A DNA stretch of 64,000 nucleotides from Bacteroidota bacterium (GTDB lineage Bacteria > Bacteroidota > Bacteroidia > 2-12-FULL-35-15): contig JAOQAE010000006.1 of NCBI GenBank assembly GCA_025963725.1, positions 1 to 64,000 of the forward strand, written 5' to 3'. Within the stretch, counting starts at the first letter, position 1; the number at the start of each line of letters is the position of its first letter. Position numbers and translations under genes: made by a program. A model generated the notes under the pieces. It was given only the letters and a program-made list of their open reading frames with translations. It searched no databases and was not told where the DNA came from. This document shows positions 1 to 8,760 of the stretch, in pieces.

Positions 1-1238
1 CAACCGCTACAGGCGGAACAGGCGCATCCGGCTATGCATGGAGCCCTGCCACGGGACTGAGCAGCGCTGCGGTTGCAAACCCTACCGCTTCACCTGCAAC
101 AACCACCACCTATACAGTAACTGCAACCGATCCCAACGGATGTACCGCAACAGCTTCTGTAACGGTAACTGTGAACCCTCCATTAACGGTTATTACTGCG
201 GGAACAGCTTCGGTTTGCCCGGGCTTCTCCACACCGATCACAGCCATTGCAGCGAACGGCGCAGGAAGCGGCTATACTTATTCATGGTCGCCGGCGGCAG
301 GATTAAGCAACCCGGCCATCGACATGCCTACAGCAACACCTGCTGTTACAACAACCTATACTGTTACAGCTAACGACGGCTGCTCACCTGCTGTTACTGC
401 AACTGTGACTGTTACCGTGCTTCCGAAGCCGGTGCCGGTGATCAGCTCCAATGTAACATCGGGCTGTGAGCCTTTATGTGTGAACTTTACAGATGCTTCT
501 TCGATCTCTTCCGGCTCTATTACCGGCTGGAACTGGAGCTTTGGCGACGGCGGGCCTGATTCGATCAGCCAGAACCCTTCACATTGCTTTATGACAGCGG
601 GAAGCTACACCATTACGCTTACCGACACATCGGCTGCTGGTTGTATCACGACCACTACAATACCGTATGTGATCACGGTGAACCCGATCCCGGTGGCCGC
701 GGCAAGCGCACCAACATCAACAAGCATCTTTACGCCTACTGTTCAGTATACTGATCAGTCTACGATTTCATCCGGATCCATTGTGAGCTGGGACTGGTCA
801 TTCGGTGATAACCTCGCCACTCCTCCCAACGACAGCAGCAGCCTGCAGAACCCCTCGCACCTGTTCTCTGAAGTGGGCAGCTATTGCGGCGACCTGGTGG
901 TGACGAGCAACGCAGGATGCACGGCCTCCACAACGATCTGCATCATCATCGATCCGGAGTTCACATTCTTCATCCCGAATGCCTTCTCACCGAATGATGA
1001 CGGCATCAATGATGAGTTCTACGGCAAAGGCGAGTACATTAAAAAGTACGAGATGTACATCTATGACCGTTGGGGAAATATGATCTTCTCCACTACCGAC
1101 ATCACTAAGCATTGGGATGGAAAGGCCAACCACGGTGCGGAAATTGCTCAGGAAGATGTGTATGTATATGTGGTGAAGCTCACCGACAACCACGATAAGA
1201 ACCATAAATACATCGGAACGGTGACGATCGTAAAGTAG
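1..1238 (+). CDS. PKD-domain surface protein with T9SS type B (CHU_C, gliding-motility-associated) C-terminus, 5'-truncated
   Basis: The reading frame is open from position 3, so the gene begins upstream of the window. The visible part has Thr/Val/Pro-rich Ig-like repeats (TYTVTATD, TYTVTANDGCSP), then two PKD-like modules marked by GWNWSFGDG and SWDWSFGDN. It ends in a CHU_C/type B sorting domain beginning FFIPNAFSPNDDGINDEF and including YDRWGNMIF and DVYVYVVKL. In this family that domain directs export by the type IX secretion system and attachment to, or release from, the cell surface. The repeats suggest a long adhesin-like protein. Its ligand cannot be read from the sequence. A strong hairpin terminator follows. 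Confidence 0.9.
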   Translation, partial: TATGGTGASGYAWSPATGLSSAAVANPTASPATTTTYTVTATDPNGCTATASVTVTVNPPLTVITAGTASVCPGFSTPITAIAANGAGSGYTYSWSPAAGLSNPAIDMPTATPAVTTTYTVTANDGCSPAVTATVTVTVLPKPVPVISSNVTSGCEPLCVNFTDASSISSGSITGWNWSFGDGGPDSISQNPSHCFMTAGSYTITLTDTSAAGCITTTTIPYVITVNPIPVAAASAPTSTSIFTPTVQYTDQSTISSGSIVSWDWSFGDNLATPPNDSSSLQNPSHLFSEVGSYCGDLVVTSNAGCTASTTICIIIDPEFTFFIPNAFSPNDDGINDEFYGKGEYIKKYEMYIYDRWGNMIFSTTDITKHWDGKANHGAEIAQEDVYVYVVKLTDNHDKNHKYIGTVTIVK

Positions 1239-1260
1239 TCATGACGATGTGTAATAAAAA

Positions 1261-1300
1261 GAGCGCCCTCTGCAAATGCAAAGGGCGCTCTTCTTTTTTT
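1261..1300 (+). terminator. Rho-independent terminator between convergent genes
   Basis: GAGCGCCCT and AGGGCGCTC (within 1261-1290) form a perfect stem, followed by TTCTTTTTTT. The hairpin sits 22 nt after the PKD protein stop. A-rich sequence precedes the stem, so it could also serve pdhB on the other strand. Confidence 0.85.
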
Positions 1301-1314
1301 ATCGCTTAATACTT

Positions 1315-2298
1315 TTACTTCTTTACATACATCACTTCCTTCACAGCTTTTACAACGCGTGCAGCATTCGGCAGGGAAGCTTCGATGAGCGTTGGGGCAT
1401 AAGGTAAAGGAACATCCGCAGATGTTACACGCAGGATGGGTGCATCGAGGTAATCAAATGCATCCTTCTGCACCTTGAAGGTGATCTCGGAAGAAATGGA
1501 AGCCAATGGCCACGCTTCTTCAACGATCACCAAGCGGTTGGTCTTTTTAACAGAGTTTACAATAGCATTGTAATCGATCGGGCGAACGCTTCTGAGGTCG
1601 ATCACTTCGGCGCTGATGCCTTCTTTTTCGAGCTCTTCTGCCGCCGCCATCGCCTGCTTCAGGATTTTTCCGAAAGAAACGATGGTAACATCTTTTCCTT
1701 CTTTCTTAATATCAGCAACACCGATCGGGATGAGGTATTCGCCTTCAGGCACTTCGCCTTTGTCGCCGTACATCTGCTCGCTTTCCATGAAGATCACAGG
1801 ATCGTTGTCGCGGATCGCGGATTTTAATAATCCTTTGGCATCGTATGGATTGGAAGGGACAACCACTTTCAGGCCCGGGCAGTTTGCATACCAGTTCTCA
1901 AAGGCTTGTGAATGCTGGGAGCTGAGCATCCCTGCAGAGGCTGTAGGCCCACGGAATACCATCGGGCAGGAATATTGTCCGCCGCTCATGCTTTTCATTT
2001 TTGCCGCCGAGTTGATGATCTGGTCGATGGCCACCAGTGAAAAATTAAAGGTCATAAATTCTACGATGGGGCGCAGTCCGTTTGTGGCCGCACCTACCGC
2101 AATCCCTGCAAAGCCAAGCTCTGCGATGGGGGTATCGATAATGCGCTTTGCACCGAACTCGGCGAGCATTCCTTTGCTTACCTTGTATGCACCGTTGTAT
2201 TCGGCAACTTCCTCGCCCATCAAAAATATTTTCTCATCTCTGCGCATTTCTTCGCTCATTGCTTCACGAAGCGCTTCACGGAATTCAATTGTTCTCAT
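1315..2298 (-). CDS. pdhB: Pyruvate dehydrogenase E1 component, beta subunit
   Basis: This is the beta subunit of the heterotetrameric E1 enzyme, which with the alpha subunit decarboxylates pyruvate using thiamine diphosphate and feeds acetyl-CoA into central metabolism. The 327 aa length is typical. The N-terminus has the Glu-containing MGEEVAEYNGAYKVSKG segment (about 27-43). IDTPIAELGFAGIAVGAA follows, with VEFMTFNFSLVAIDQI, and the C-terminal transketolase-like domain carries LVIVEEAWPLASISSEI. The alpha subunit is not adjacent; the gene stands alone between convergent and same-strand surface-protein genes. A branched-chain 2-oxoacid E1 beta is an alternative, but the overall match is to the pyruvate enzyme. 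Confidence 0.92.
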   Translation of the reverse strand: MRTIEFREALREAMSEEMRRDEKIFLMGEEVAEYNGAYKVSKGMLAEFGAKRIIDTPIAELGFAGIAVGAATNGLRPIVEFMTFNFSLVAIDQIINSAAKMKSMSGGQYSCPMVFRGPTASAGMLSSQHSQAFENWYANCPGLKVVVPSNPYDAKGLLKSAIRDNDPVIFMESEQMYGDKGEVPEGEYLIPIGVADIKKEGKDVTIVSFGKILKQAMAAAEELEKEGISAEVIDLRSVRPIDYNAIVNSVKKTNRLVIVEEAWPLASISSEITFKVQKDAFDYLDAPILRVTSADVPLPYAPTLIEASLPNAARVVKAVKEVMYVKK

Positions 2299-2320
2299 TT
2301 GCCTTGTTTTAATTGAATCA

Positions 2321-2328
2321 CAAATTTA
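2321..2328 (-). promoter_or_regulatory. Possible -7 element upstream of pdhB
   Basis: Read on the minus strand the site is TAAATTTG, matching the Bacteroidota TAnnTTTG element, 23 nt upstream of the ATG. No good -33 TTTG is visible at the expected spacing, so this is weak. Confidence 0.3.
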
Positions 2329-2409
2329 AGGATTTTATTGTACGGATAACGATGTACAGAAAACGAATTTACGATTCCTGCCCGAACCCGCCGGGAGCGG
2401 AAAGGCATA

Positions 2410-2446
2410 AAAAAGACGGACGCGCATCCGCACATCCGTCCTTTTT
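2410..2446 (-). terminator. Terminator of the 2463-3674 gene
   Basis: GACGGA (2415-2420) pairs with TCCGTC (2435-2440), with a further GC-rich inner pairing. On the minus strand the stem is followed by a T run. It lies just after the stop of the propeller gene. Confidence 0.7.
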
Positions 2447-2462
2447 ATAATTGCTTATTTTC

Positions 2463-3674
2463 TTACTCCTTAATGAATCGCCTTACCGCGCTTCCTGCCG
2501 GGCTATTCACTTTGAGCACATACAATCCCGGTGAAAAGCTTCCGGTGCTGATCACCGTTGCCGATGATTCGGGCACGATGCGCTGGATCAGCTGCCCCTG
2601 CAGGTTGAACACTTCCACTGTTGTATTCTTATAATCGGATACTTCCAGCACAAGCTTATCAGTAACGGGGTTCGGGTACATGATGAGGCCATCGTCGCTG
2701 CTGAGCCCTTCGATGCCGGCAGTGATGCCAAGCTCCGACAGAGGACGCCTCCACACGCCAACGCTGTGATAAATATTTCCGGCGAAAACATACGTGCTGT
2801 TTACCGCAAATGAAGTAACGGAAAGGTTTGCAGCGCCTGCACCTGTGCTGATGTCGCTCCAGGTTGTTCCGTTATCAACAGTGGAATACATGGAGTACGG
2901 GCATCCCACGAGCAGCTTGGTTCCGCCGGCGATGAGGGCAGTTGCGTTATCGATGATCCCGGATGTATTCGTGGTCGGGTTCCAGGTAAGGCCATTATCG
3001 GCCGACTTGAACACGCCATTTTGCGTGGCTGCGAAAATAGTGCTGCCGATCACGGCCAGCGCATCCGCATCGCCTGTAACGCTGGTAGCAGCCCAGGTAA
3101 GTCCGCCGTTGGTCGACAGGAACACACCGCCATTTGTTCCGCCATTGCAGCTCCCTGACGCAGCGATCATGTTTGTGCCGCTCATGATGATGGAATTCAC
3201 GGTGATGCCATTTAACACGGCATTCGTGCTTTTCACCCAGGTAGTGCCATTGTCGATGGATGTATACACGCCATCAAAGCTCATGCTCGCGTATACGGTT
3301 GTTCCCGCTACTGCAATTCCACAGGCATACAGGTAGGTGAAGCCAGTGTTCTTTGCTGCCCATGTAACTCCGTTGTCTGTAGACGCAAAAACACCGTGGC
3401 CGAAAGTGGCTGCAAAAACAGTGGACCCGCTCACCGCGAGCTGCTTCACATCCTGGCCGGCGAAATTAGTATCGGCCACTGCCGTCCAACTGTTGCCGTT
3501 ATTGGTGGAGATGAACAAACCGGCATCGGTACCGGCAAGCACGTTAGGCCCGATAGTAACAACCGAGTTGACATTATTAGTGGTTAGGCCCGTATTAACG
3601 GCTTGCCATTGCGCATTTGCAGCAGTGCATGCCAGCACGAGCAGAAGCGTGATCCATGTAAATTTCGTTTTCAT
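2463..3674 (-). CDS. Secreted beta-propeller (YCF48/BNR-like) protein with T9SS type A sorting domain
   Basis: A 403 aa protein with an N-terminal signal peptide (KFTWITLLLVLACTAANA). It has about six repeats of the form 'G-x-x-x-GVF-x-S-x-DNG-x-TW', for example GLFISTNNGNSWTAV, GVFASTDNGVTWAAK and GVFKSADNGLTWNP, typical of sialidase/YCF48-like propellers. The C-terminal ~75 residues (LIMYPNPVTDKLVLEV to VRRFIKE) are a Por-secretion (type A) sorting signal. No catalytic signature of a true sialidase is visible, so enzymatic activity should not be assumed. It is a paralogue of the neighbouring gene at 3742-4926. Confidence 0.85.
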   Translation of the reverse strand: MKTKFTWITLLLVLACTAANAQWQAVNTGLTTNNVNSVVTIGPNVLAGTDAGLFISTNNGNSWTAVADTNFAGQDVKQLAVSGSTVFAATFGHGVFASTDNGVTWAAKNTGFTYLYACGIAVAGTTVYASMSFDGVYTSIDNGTTWVKSTNAVLNGITVNSIIMSGTNMIAASGSCNGGTNGGVFLSTNGGLTWAATSVTGDADALAVIGSTIFAATQNGVFKSADNGLTWNPTTNTSGIIDNATALIAGGTKLLVGCPYSMYSTVDNGTTWSDISTGAGAANLSVTSFAVNSTYVFAGNIYHSVGVWRRPLSELGITAGIEGLSSDDGLIMYPNPVTDKLVLEVSDYKNTTVEVFNLQGQLIQRIVPESSATVISTGSFSPGLYVLKVNSPAGSAVRRFIKE

Positions 3675-3741
3675 ATATGTGGTTATTTCAAAATGGTCCT
3701 ACTCGTATGGCTTTTCGGTGCCGCCTTTATCATTTCCCTAA

Positions 3742-4926
3742 TTACTGAATAATGAGCTTACGGGAATACATGCCTGTACCGTCGCTTACCTTTACAAAAT
3801 AAATCCCTTTTGGAGCCGCTGAAAGGTCGATCTCCATTCCATTCTGCAGATCAGCATTCTGCACCGACAACACTTTTGCGCCGAGCAGGCTGTATACTTC
3901 AAGGCTTGCATTTTCAATGTTGCTTCCTGCTTCTATCCTGAACTGTCCGTTGCCGGGGTTCGGGTACATTACAAAATCCAGGTCTTTATTCATTTCTTCG
4001 ATCCCAACGATCATTTCAGACAAAGGGCGCTTCCAAACGCCATCGCCATATCCGCCCGCATAAATGTAGCCGCCGGTGATCAGCAGTGAGCGGAAGTCGT
4101 ACCCGGTTAAACCGTTATTTACCGCATTTGCAGCTGTGCCGGTTGCCCATGTAGCGCCGTTGTCGGTTGAGAGGCGGATGCCGCTGCTGGAGGTTCCTGC
4201 AAAAATATTATTCCCGCTTCTTGCAAGGGCATAGATGGTTGTGCTGCCTGTGCTTGTTGCCCAGCTTGAGCCATCGTTGTTGGAGATCCACAGTCCGCCA
4301 TCGGAAGAAGCCGTTCCTGCAAATGTTCTTGTTCCGTTGGTAAGCAATGAGAAAACGCTGCTGGTGGTCATGCCTGCGTTAGCAGCAATAAATGATGCCG
4401 CATTATCGGTTGACAAACGCACTCCGCCGCCGTACATCCCGGCGAAGATCTTTGATCCGTTCACCGTGATCGAGCGTACATAGCCGCCGCTGAGGCCGGT
4501 AGAGCTGAAGGTAAGGCCATTATCGGTCGACTTGTACATCCCTGCGCCTTCGGTTCCGGCCAATATATCGGTTCCATTTGCTGCGAGCGACCAGATGTTA
4601 TAAACGCTTAGTGCAGAGTGCGTCCATGTTGCTGCGCTGTCGTTAGAGATCCATACGCCGCTGTTACCTGTGCCGGCAAACAGTGTAGAGCCTTTCACCA
4701 ACAGTGAATATACATTGTACATGGTAAGGCTGGATGTCCATGTTGCGCCATTGTCGCTCGATTTCATAACACCTGTGCCTCCGGCGTAAATGTTTGTTCC
4801 ATCGGTAGCAAGGCAATTCACTACACCGGAGGTCATCCCGGTCTGCGACCATTGTGCTTTCACAAAATTGTTAAGCCCTGCAAAAAGAAAGAATGCAATT
4901 GTAAAGAGAGTAATTTTTGTTTTCAT
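3742..4926 (-). CDS. Secreted beta-propeller protein with T9SS type A sorting domain (paralogue of neighbour)
   Basis: A 394 aa protein with signal peptide KITLFTIAFFLFAGLNNFVKA. Repeats such as GVMKSSDNGATWTSSL, GVWISNDSAATWTHS and GMYKSTDNGLTFSSTG predict a beta-propeller. The C-terminus FVMYPNPGNGQFRIEAG to YSRKLIIQ is a T9SS type A sorting domain. Both this gene and the next one downstream share the WKRPLSE / WRRPLSE junction before the sorting domain, which supports tandem duplication. The two genes are separated by 67 nt on the same strand and may be cotranscribed. The ligand or substrate is unknown. Confidence 0.85.
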   Translation of the reverse strand: MKTKITLFTIAFFLFAGLNNFVKAQWSQTGMTSGVVNCLATDGTNIYAGGTGVMKSSDNGATWTSSLTMYNVYSLLVKGSTLFAGTGNSGVWISNDSAATWTHSALSVYNIWSLAANGTDILAGTEGAGMYKSTDNGLTFSSTGLSGGYVRSITVNGSKIFAGMYGGGVRLSTDNAASFIAANAGMTTSSVFSLLTNGTRTFAGTASSDGGLWISNNDGSSWATSTGSTTIYALARSGNNIFAGTSSSGIRLSTDNGATWATGTAANAVNNGLTGYDFRSLLITGGYIYAGGYGDGVWKRPLSEMIVGIEEMNKDLDFVMYPNPGNGQFRIEAGSNIENASLEVYSLLGAKVLSVQNADLQNGMEIDLSAAPKGIYFVKVSDGTGMYSRKLIIQ

Positions 4927-5104
4927 GTGCTCCGTTTTAAAAGTTTCCGAAGCTGAGGCGCCGCGGTTCCCCGTTTTTTAAAGTGGTTTCCTGCTCCACA
5001 CCTGATGATGTAAAGTACAGGCAAATTGAAGCCGCAATCAATCCGAAAAGAAGGGTATTTTGGTGTACGTACTGGTACGGAGGCGGGGAAATTAAAAATT
5101 GTCT

Positions 5105-5155
5105 AAAAAAAAAATGAACAAAAGGCACTCAGCTTCCTGAATCCCTTTTGTTCAT
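5105..5155 (-). terminator. Terminator of the S74/YadA-head-like gene
   Basis: ATGAACAAAAGG (5114-5125) pairs perfectly with CCTTTTGTTCAT (5144-5155). On the minus strand the stem is followed by a run of about ten T residues (5105-5114). Confidence 0.85.
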
Positions 5156-5174
5156 CTCCTAAAAGTCCGGTGAA

Positions 5175-7367
5175 TTATTGCTTAACCATTTTTTTGGTTT
5201 CAACAATTTTTCCATCTACAACAAGTGTATAAGTGTAAACTCCTTTTGTAAGATCATTAGCAAATACATTAACCTGTCCCTTGCCTTTTGATGTTAATTC
5301 CACAGTTTTAATTAAAAGACCATTTGAATTATAAAACAACATTTGAGCTGTTTTTACATCCTCTGGTAAATAATAATTAATTGTGGTTTGTTCTGCGAAA
5401 GGATTTGGAGAGTTTTGATCTAAAACAACAATATTTTTATTGCTCAATTGTACGTCAGTAACATTGTTTGCAGTTTGCAGATTAGAGTTGCTCTGCTGCG
5501 TTGATTGAGTAGCGGTGGAATAAGCATTGAGCATAGAATCCAATTTGTTGATTTTGTTTTCCATTTTCGCAATGGTTGCATCTTTCATGGCATCCTTGCT
5601 AACCAATGCTGTATTTATAGAATCAAGCTGTTTGATCGAGTTGATCATCACGTAAATTAATCCATCATAGTTATACGTTAAGGGGCTAACTATTGCCTGA
5701 GCTTCACCTGCACTATCTGCCGGTATTGCAATTGAATTTCCAAAAACAGAGCTCTGCGATTGTTTCACTACCAATTTTCCCGTACCCACGCAATATGGAG
5801 CCACCGGCTGAATATCCTGTGCAATCACCCCAATATGTGTTTCCTCAGTGGATAAATTTCCAACTCCATTAAATTTATAAGTTACAGGGTTTACCTGACG
5901 CAAAACCGAAAGGCCATCTTTAAAAGGAGCAATATCTTTTTTTAATCGCTTATCTGAGTATCCGGTCCATGAACCTGAGGTTGGTTTTTCCGGGCTATCA
6001 TTAGTAGTTCTGATCTTTCCATCAAAAACCCCTGCATATTGGCCTGGCACAGCATAATCACCAGCATTTCCACCAAATACAGCAGCGCCATTATTGGTGC
6101 CTGTAATTCTTCCATAAACACCATAATTATATCCCGTGGTTCCATTCCCCGCCTGCCCCAATACACCATAAGCCCGCCCCGCACTCGCCGATGCATTTGT
6201 GGCAGACCCATAAATACCCGTGCAATAACCGGTTCCGCTCGTTACCACTCCTTCAGATCCATAAGCATGATTGCCGGCGGAATTAGGTGTCGCAACCTCC
6301 GCCCTGAGACCTGCATCTCCGTCCGTGGTATTATCTGTGTTTTTAAAAAAACCGGTAATGTAAGAAAAGCCGTTCCCACCAACACTCAAAAGGGATGTTG
6401 CGCCTGTGGCATCGCCTGACAACCCAATTCCTACATTTGCTCCATTGCCAAGAATCATATTGTTTGAAACTTTAACAACGGTATTTGCTCCGATTGCCGC
6501 TGAATTAGTAATTGTTGCCGCACCTGAATTATCCGCATTATAACCTATAAAGGTATTTGTACTTCCTGTCGTGTTAGAAAGACCTGCCTGATAACCAAGA
6601 AAAACATTATTACCGCCGGTAGTTGTAGCAAACCCTGCTTTGGTTCCGAAGATCGAGTTATTTGAATAAGTTGGAGTTCCGGTTCCTAAACCCGCATACC
6701 ATCCATAAACACAATTGTAACTACCGGCGGCATTTCCTCCAAGAGCACTATGCCCATACACGCAGTTTGCTGCTCCGGTTGTAACGGATACGCCTGCCTG
6801 CCAGCCGGTAAACGTATTATCGTTTCCTGTTGTGGTATTATAACCTGCAGCGCGGCCGATGTATGTATTATCAATCCCCGTGGAACCGGAGCCTCCGTTC
6901 CCGTAACCTGCGTATGCTCCTATGAAGGTATTATCATTCCCGGTAAAATTCATTCCGGCATGTGATCCAATGTACGAGTTCATCGCACTGGAGCCCGAAT
7001 TATAATAACCGGCATCATTACCTACAAAAACATTGTCACTTCCGCCAGCAGCAGTACCAGCACCAACCCCTACATAAATATTACTTGTTATTCCATTATG
7101 CCATAAAATATTACTTCCCCCGATCTTATAGGCACTGGTGGAAGTGATATTCGTGTGCCCGTTTACATCGAGTTTGTAGCTTCCTGCCATACCGATTCCT
7201 ACATTTGTTGCGTTATCCTGGATCTGAGAATTTCCAATGGTGTTCGTTCCGGTAAACTTTGGAATTATCCCACTTGTTCCGACCCCTGTGATGGTTTGAG
7301 CATTAACCGTTGATAACATGGTAATACCAGTAATCATAGCGCATAGTAATTTGTTTTTTGCTTTCAT
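5175..7367 (-). CDS. YadA-head-like repeat protein with peptidase S74 chaperone domain and T9SS type A sorting domain
   Basis: A 730 aa secreted protein with signal peptide NKLLCAMITGITMLSTVNA. Residues ~80-290 hold left-handed-helix repeats like trimeric adhesin heads (NVFVGNDAGYYNSG, NTFIGAYAGYGNGG, NTYIGRAAGYN). A beta-rich middle follows. At 471-476 lies SDKRLK, the start of an intramolecular chaperone/peptidase S74 domain, with the Ser471 and Lys476 dyad present and HIGVIAQDIQ downstream. A short helical segment (about 590-620) precedes a T9SS type A sorting domain (LDQNSPNPFAEQTTINYYL to KKMVKQ). S74 domains trimerise phage tail spikes and similar fibres, then cleave themselves off. Here the sorting signal lies beyond the predicted cut. 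It is not evidence of a prophage: no phage genes are nearby. Confidence 0.88.
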   Translation of the reverse strand: MKAKNKLLCAMITGITMLSTVNAQTITGVGTSGIIPKFTGTNTIGNSQIQDNATNVGIGMAGSYKLDVNGHTNITSTSAYKIGGSNILWHNGITSNIYVGVGAGTAAGGSDNVFVGNDAGYYNSGSSAMNSYIGSHAGMNFTGNDNTFIGAYAGYGNGGSGSTGIDNTYIGRAAGYNTTTGNDNTFTGWQAGVSVTTGAANCVYGHSALGGNAAGSYNCVYGWYAGLGTGTPTYSNNSIFGTKAGFATTTGGNNVFLGYQAGLSNTTGSTNTFIGYNADNSGAATITNSAAIGANTVVKVSNNMILGNGANVGIGLSGDATGATSLLSVGGNGFSYITGFFKNTDNTTDGDAGLRAEVATPNSAGNHAYGSEGVVTSGTGYCTGIYGSATNASASAGRAYGVLGQAGNGTTGYNYGVYGRITGTNNGAAVFGGNAGDYAVPGQYAGVFDGKIRTTNDSPEKPTSGSWTGYSDKRLKKDIAPFKDGLSVLRQVNPVTYKFNGVGNLSTEETHIGVIAQDIQPVAPYCVGTGKLVVKQSQSSVFGNSIAIPADSAGEAQAIVSPLTYNYDGLIYVMINSIKQLDSINTALVSKDAMKDATIAKMENKINKLDSMLNAYSTATQSTQQSNSNLQTANNVTDVQLSNKNIVVLDQNSPNPFAEQTTINYYLPEDVKTAQMLFYNSNGLLIKTVELTSKGKGQVNVFANDLTKGVYTYTLVVDGKIVETKKMVKQ

Positions 7368-7529
7368 GGTTATATGTTTTTTGAACCCTGTTGATAGTAC
7401 TTATCTTAATACTTATCGATTGATAACAAGGCTTAATCAAAAGATAAATCTAAATGTCTGTATAGCTAAAATATAAAAATTAAGTTCAAAAACAAACATT
7501 TCCTTATTTTTACGGGAAATTCAATCCCT

Positions 7530-8750
7530 GTGGAAAACAACCAGTTTGATATCATTATTGTAGGCGGAGGCATTGTTGGCTTAGCTTCCGCTTATAAGAT
7601 CAATTTAAAATATCCTTCCAAAAAGATCCTTGTGCTTGAAAAGGAAAAGGAAGTGGCGGCACATCAAACAGGGCATAATTCCGGGGTGATCCATTCGGGG
7701 CTGTATTACAAGCCAGGATCTTACAAAGCGAAGAACTGCGTGGATGGCAGGAGAGAGCTTGTCGCTTTTGCGAAAGAGCACAACATCAGGCACGACATCT
7801 GCGGAAAAATTGTTGTAGCCACCGATGCATCGGAGCTTGCGCACATGAACAAGGTGTACAACAACGGACTGGCAAACGGCGTGGAAGGCGTGGAGAAGAT
7901 CGATGCACAAAGAATAAAGGAGATAGAGCCGTATTGCGTTGGCATCGAAGGCCTCTGGGTTCCCTGCACCGGCATTATTGATTACGCAGATGTGTCAAGA
8001 AAATACGTGGAGCTGATCCATTCTAAATTTACAGGAAGCAAGGTGCTCACCGAACATGAGGTGACGGCATTTGAGAAGCATGCCGGCTATACGAATGTGA
8101 TCACGCCGAAAGGGGCGTTCAAAGGAACGTATGTGATCACCTGTGCCGGGCTGCAAAGCGACCGCATCGCGAAAAAGGAAGGCGCAAAGACAGATGCCGC
8201 TATCGTAGGGTTCAGGGGCGATTATTTCGACCTTACCGACAAAGGGCTGAGCAAGGTGAAGAACCTGATCTACCCGGTGCCGAACCCGAAATATCCTTTC
8301 CTTGGCGTGCACTTTACGCGGATGATCCACGGTGGGACCGAATGCGGCCCGAATGCCGTATTCGTGTTCAAGCGCGAAGGCTACGGCAAAACCGATTTCT
8401 CACTGAAAGATACTGCCGAAGCATTTGCATTCGGGGGCACCTGGAAGTTCTTCGCAAAGAACATGAAATTCGGATGGGATGAATACCGCGGGGCTTTTTC
8501 AAAAACGTTTTTCCTGAAGCGCCTCCGCAAGCTGATCCCAAGCCTCGAGCTGGATGACCTGAAGCCGGGCCGCGCGGGAGTACGCGCAATGGCGCTCGCG
8601 CCCGAAGGCGAGATGATCGATGATTTTAAAATTGAGGTGAACGGGAACGCGATCCATGTGCTGAACGCACCTTCGCCTGCTGCCACCTCTTCCCTTGCGA
8701 TCGGCACTGCCATCCAGAAAATGGCAACTGAACATTTTAACCTTGGATAA
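7530..8750 (+). CDS. lhgO: L-2-hydroxyglutarate oxidase
   Basis: An FAD-dependent enzyme that oxidises L-2-hydroxyglutarate to 2-oxoglutarate, membrane-associated and feeding electrons to quinone in characterised homologues. The N-terminal dinucleotide-binding motif is FDIIIVGGGIVGLASAYKI (about 6-24), followed by the family pattern HQTGHNSGVIHSGLYYKPGS. The C-terminus has the FAD-domain segment ending SPAATSSLAIGTAI. Length 406 aa is normal. The start is GTG at 7530, the first plausible codon before the Rossmann motif. The following gene overlaps or abuts its stop, suggesting one operon with the hydrolase and DoxX-like genes. Confidence 0.9.
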   Translation: MENNQFDIIIVGGGIVGLASAYKINLKYPSKKILVLEKEKEVAAHQTGHNSGVIHSGLYYKPGSYKAKNCVDGRRELVAFAKEHNIRHDICGKIVVATDASELAHMNKVYNNGLANGVEGVEKIDAQRIKEIEPYCVGIEGLWVPCTGIIDYADVSRKYVELIHSKFTGSKVLTEHEVTAFEKHAGYTNVITPKGAFKGTYVITCAGLQSDRIAKKEGAKTDAAIVGFRGDYFDLTDKGLSKVKNLIYPVPNPKYPFLGVHFTRMIHGGTECGPNAVFVFKREGYGKTDFSLKDTAEAFAFGGTWKFFAKNMKFGWDEYRGAFSKTFFLKRLRKLIPSLELDDLKPGRAGVRAMALAPEGEMIDDFKIEVNGNAIHVLNAPSPAATSSLAIGTAIQKMATEHFNLG

Positions 8751-8760
8751 AACGAAGCGC

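Noticed and set aside
2794-3741. Plus-strand ORFs opposite the propeller genes
   Set aside because: Low-complexity antisense shadows of the repeated GxTW/NG codons; no start context or family features.
4927-5174. tRNA or small RNA between the propeller and S74 genes
   Set aside because: Only the terminator hairpin and AT-rich leader sequence are seen; no cloverleaf or T-loop (GGTTCGA) motif.
5175-7367. Prophage tail-fibre gene
   Set aside because: It carries an S74 domain but also a T9SS sorting domain and a signal peptide, and no phage structural genes are nearby.
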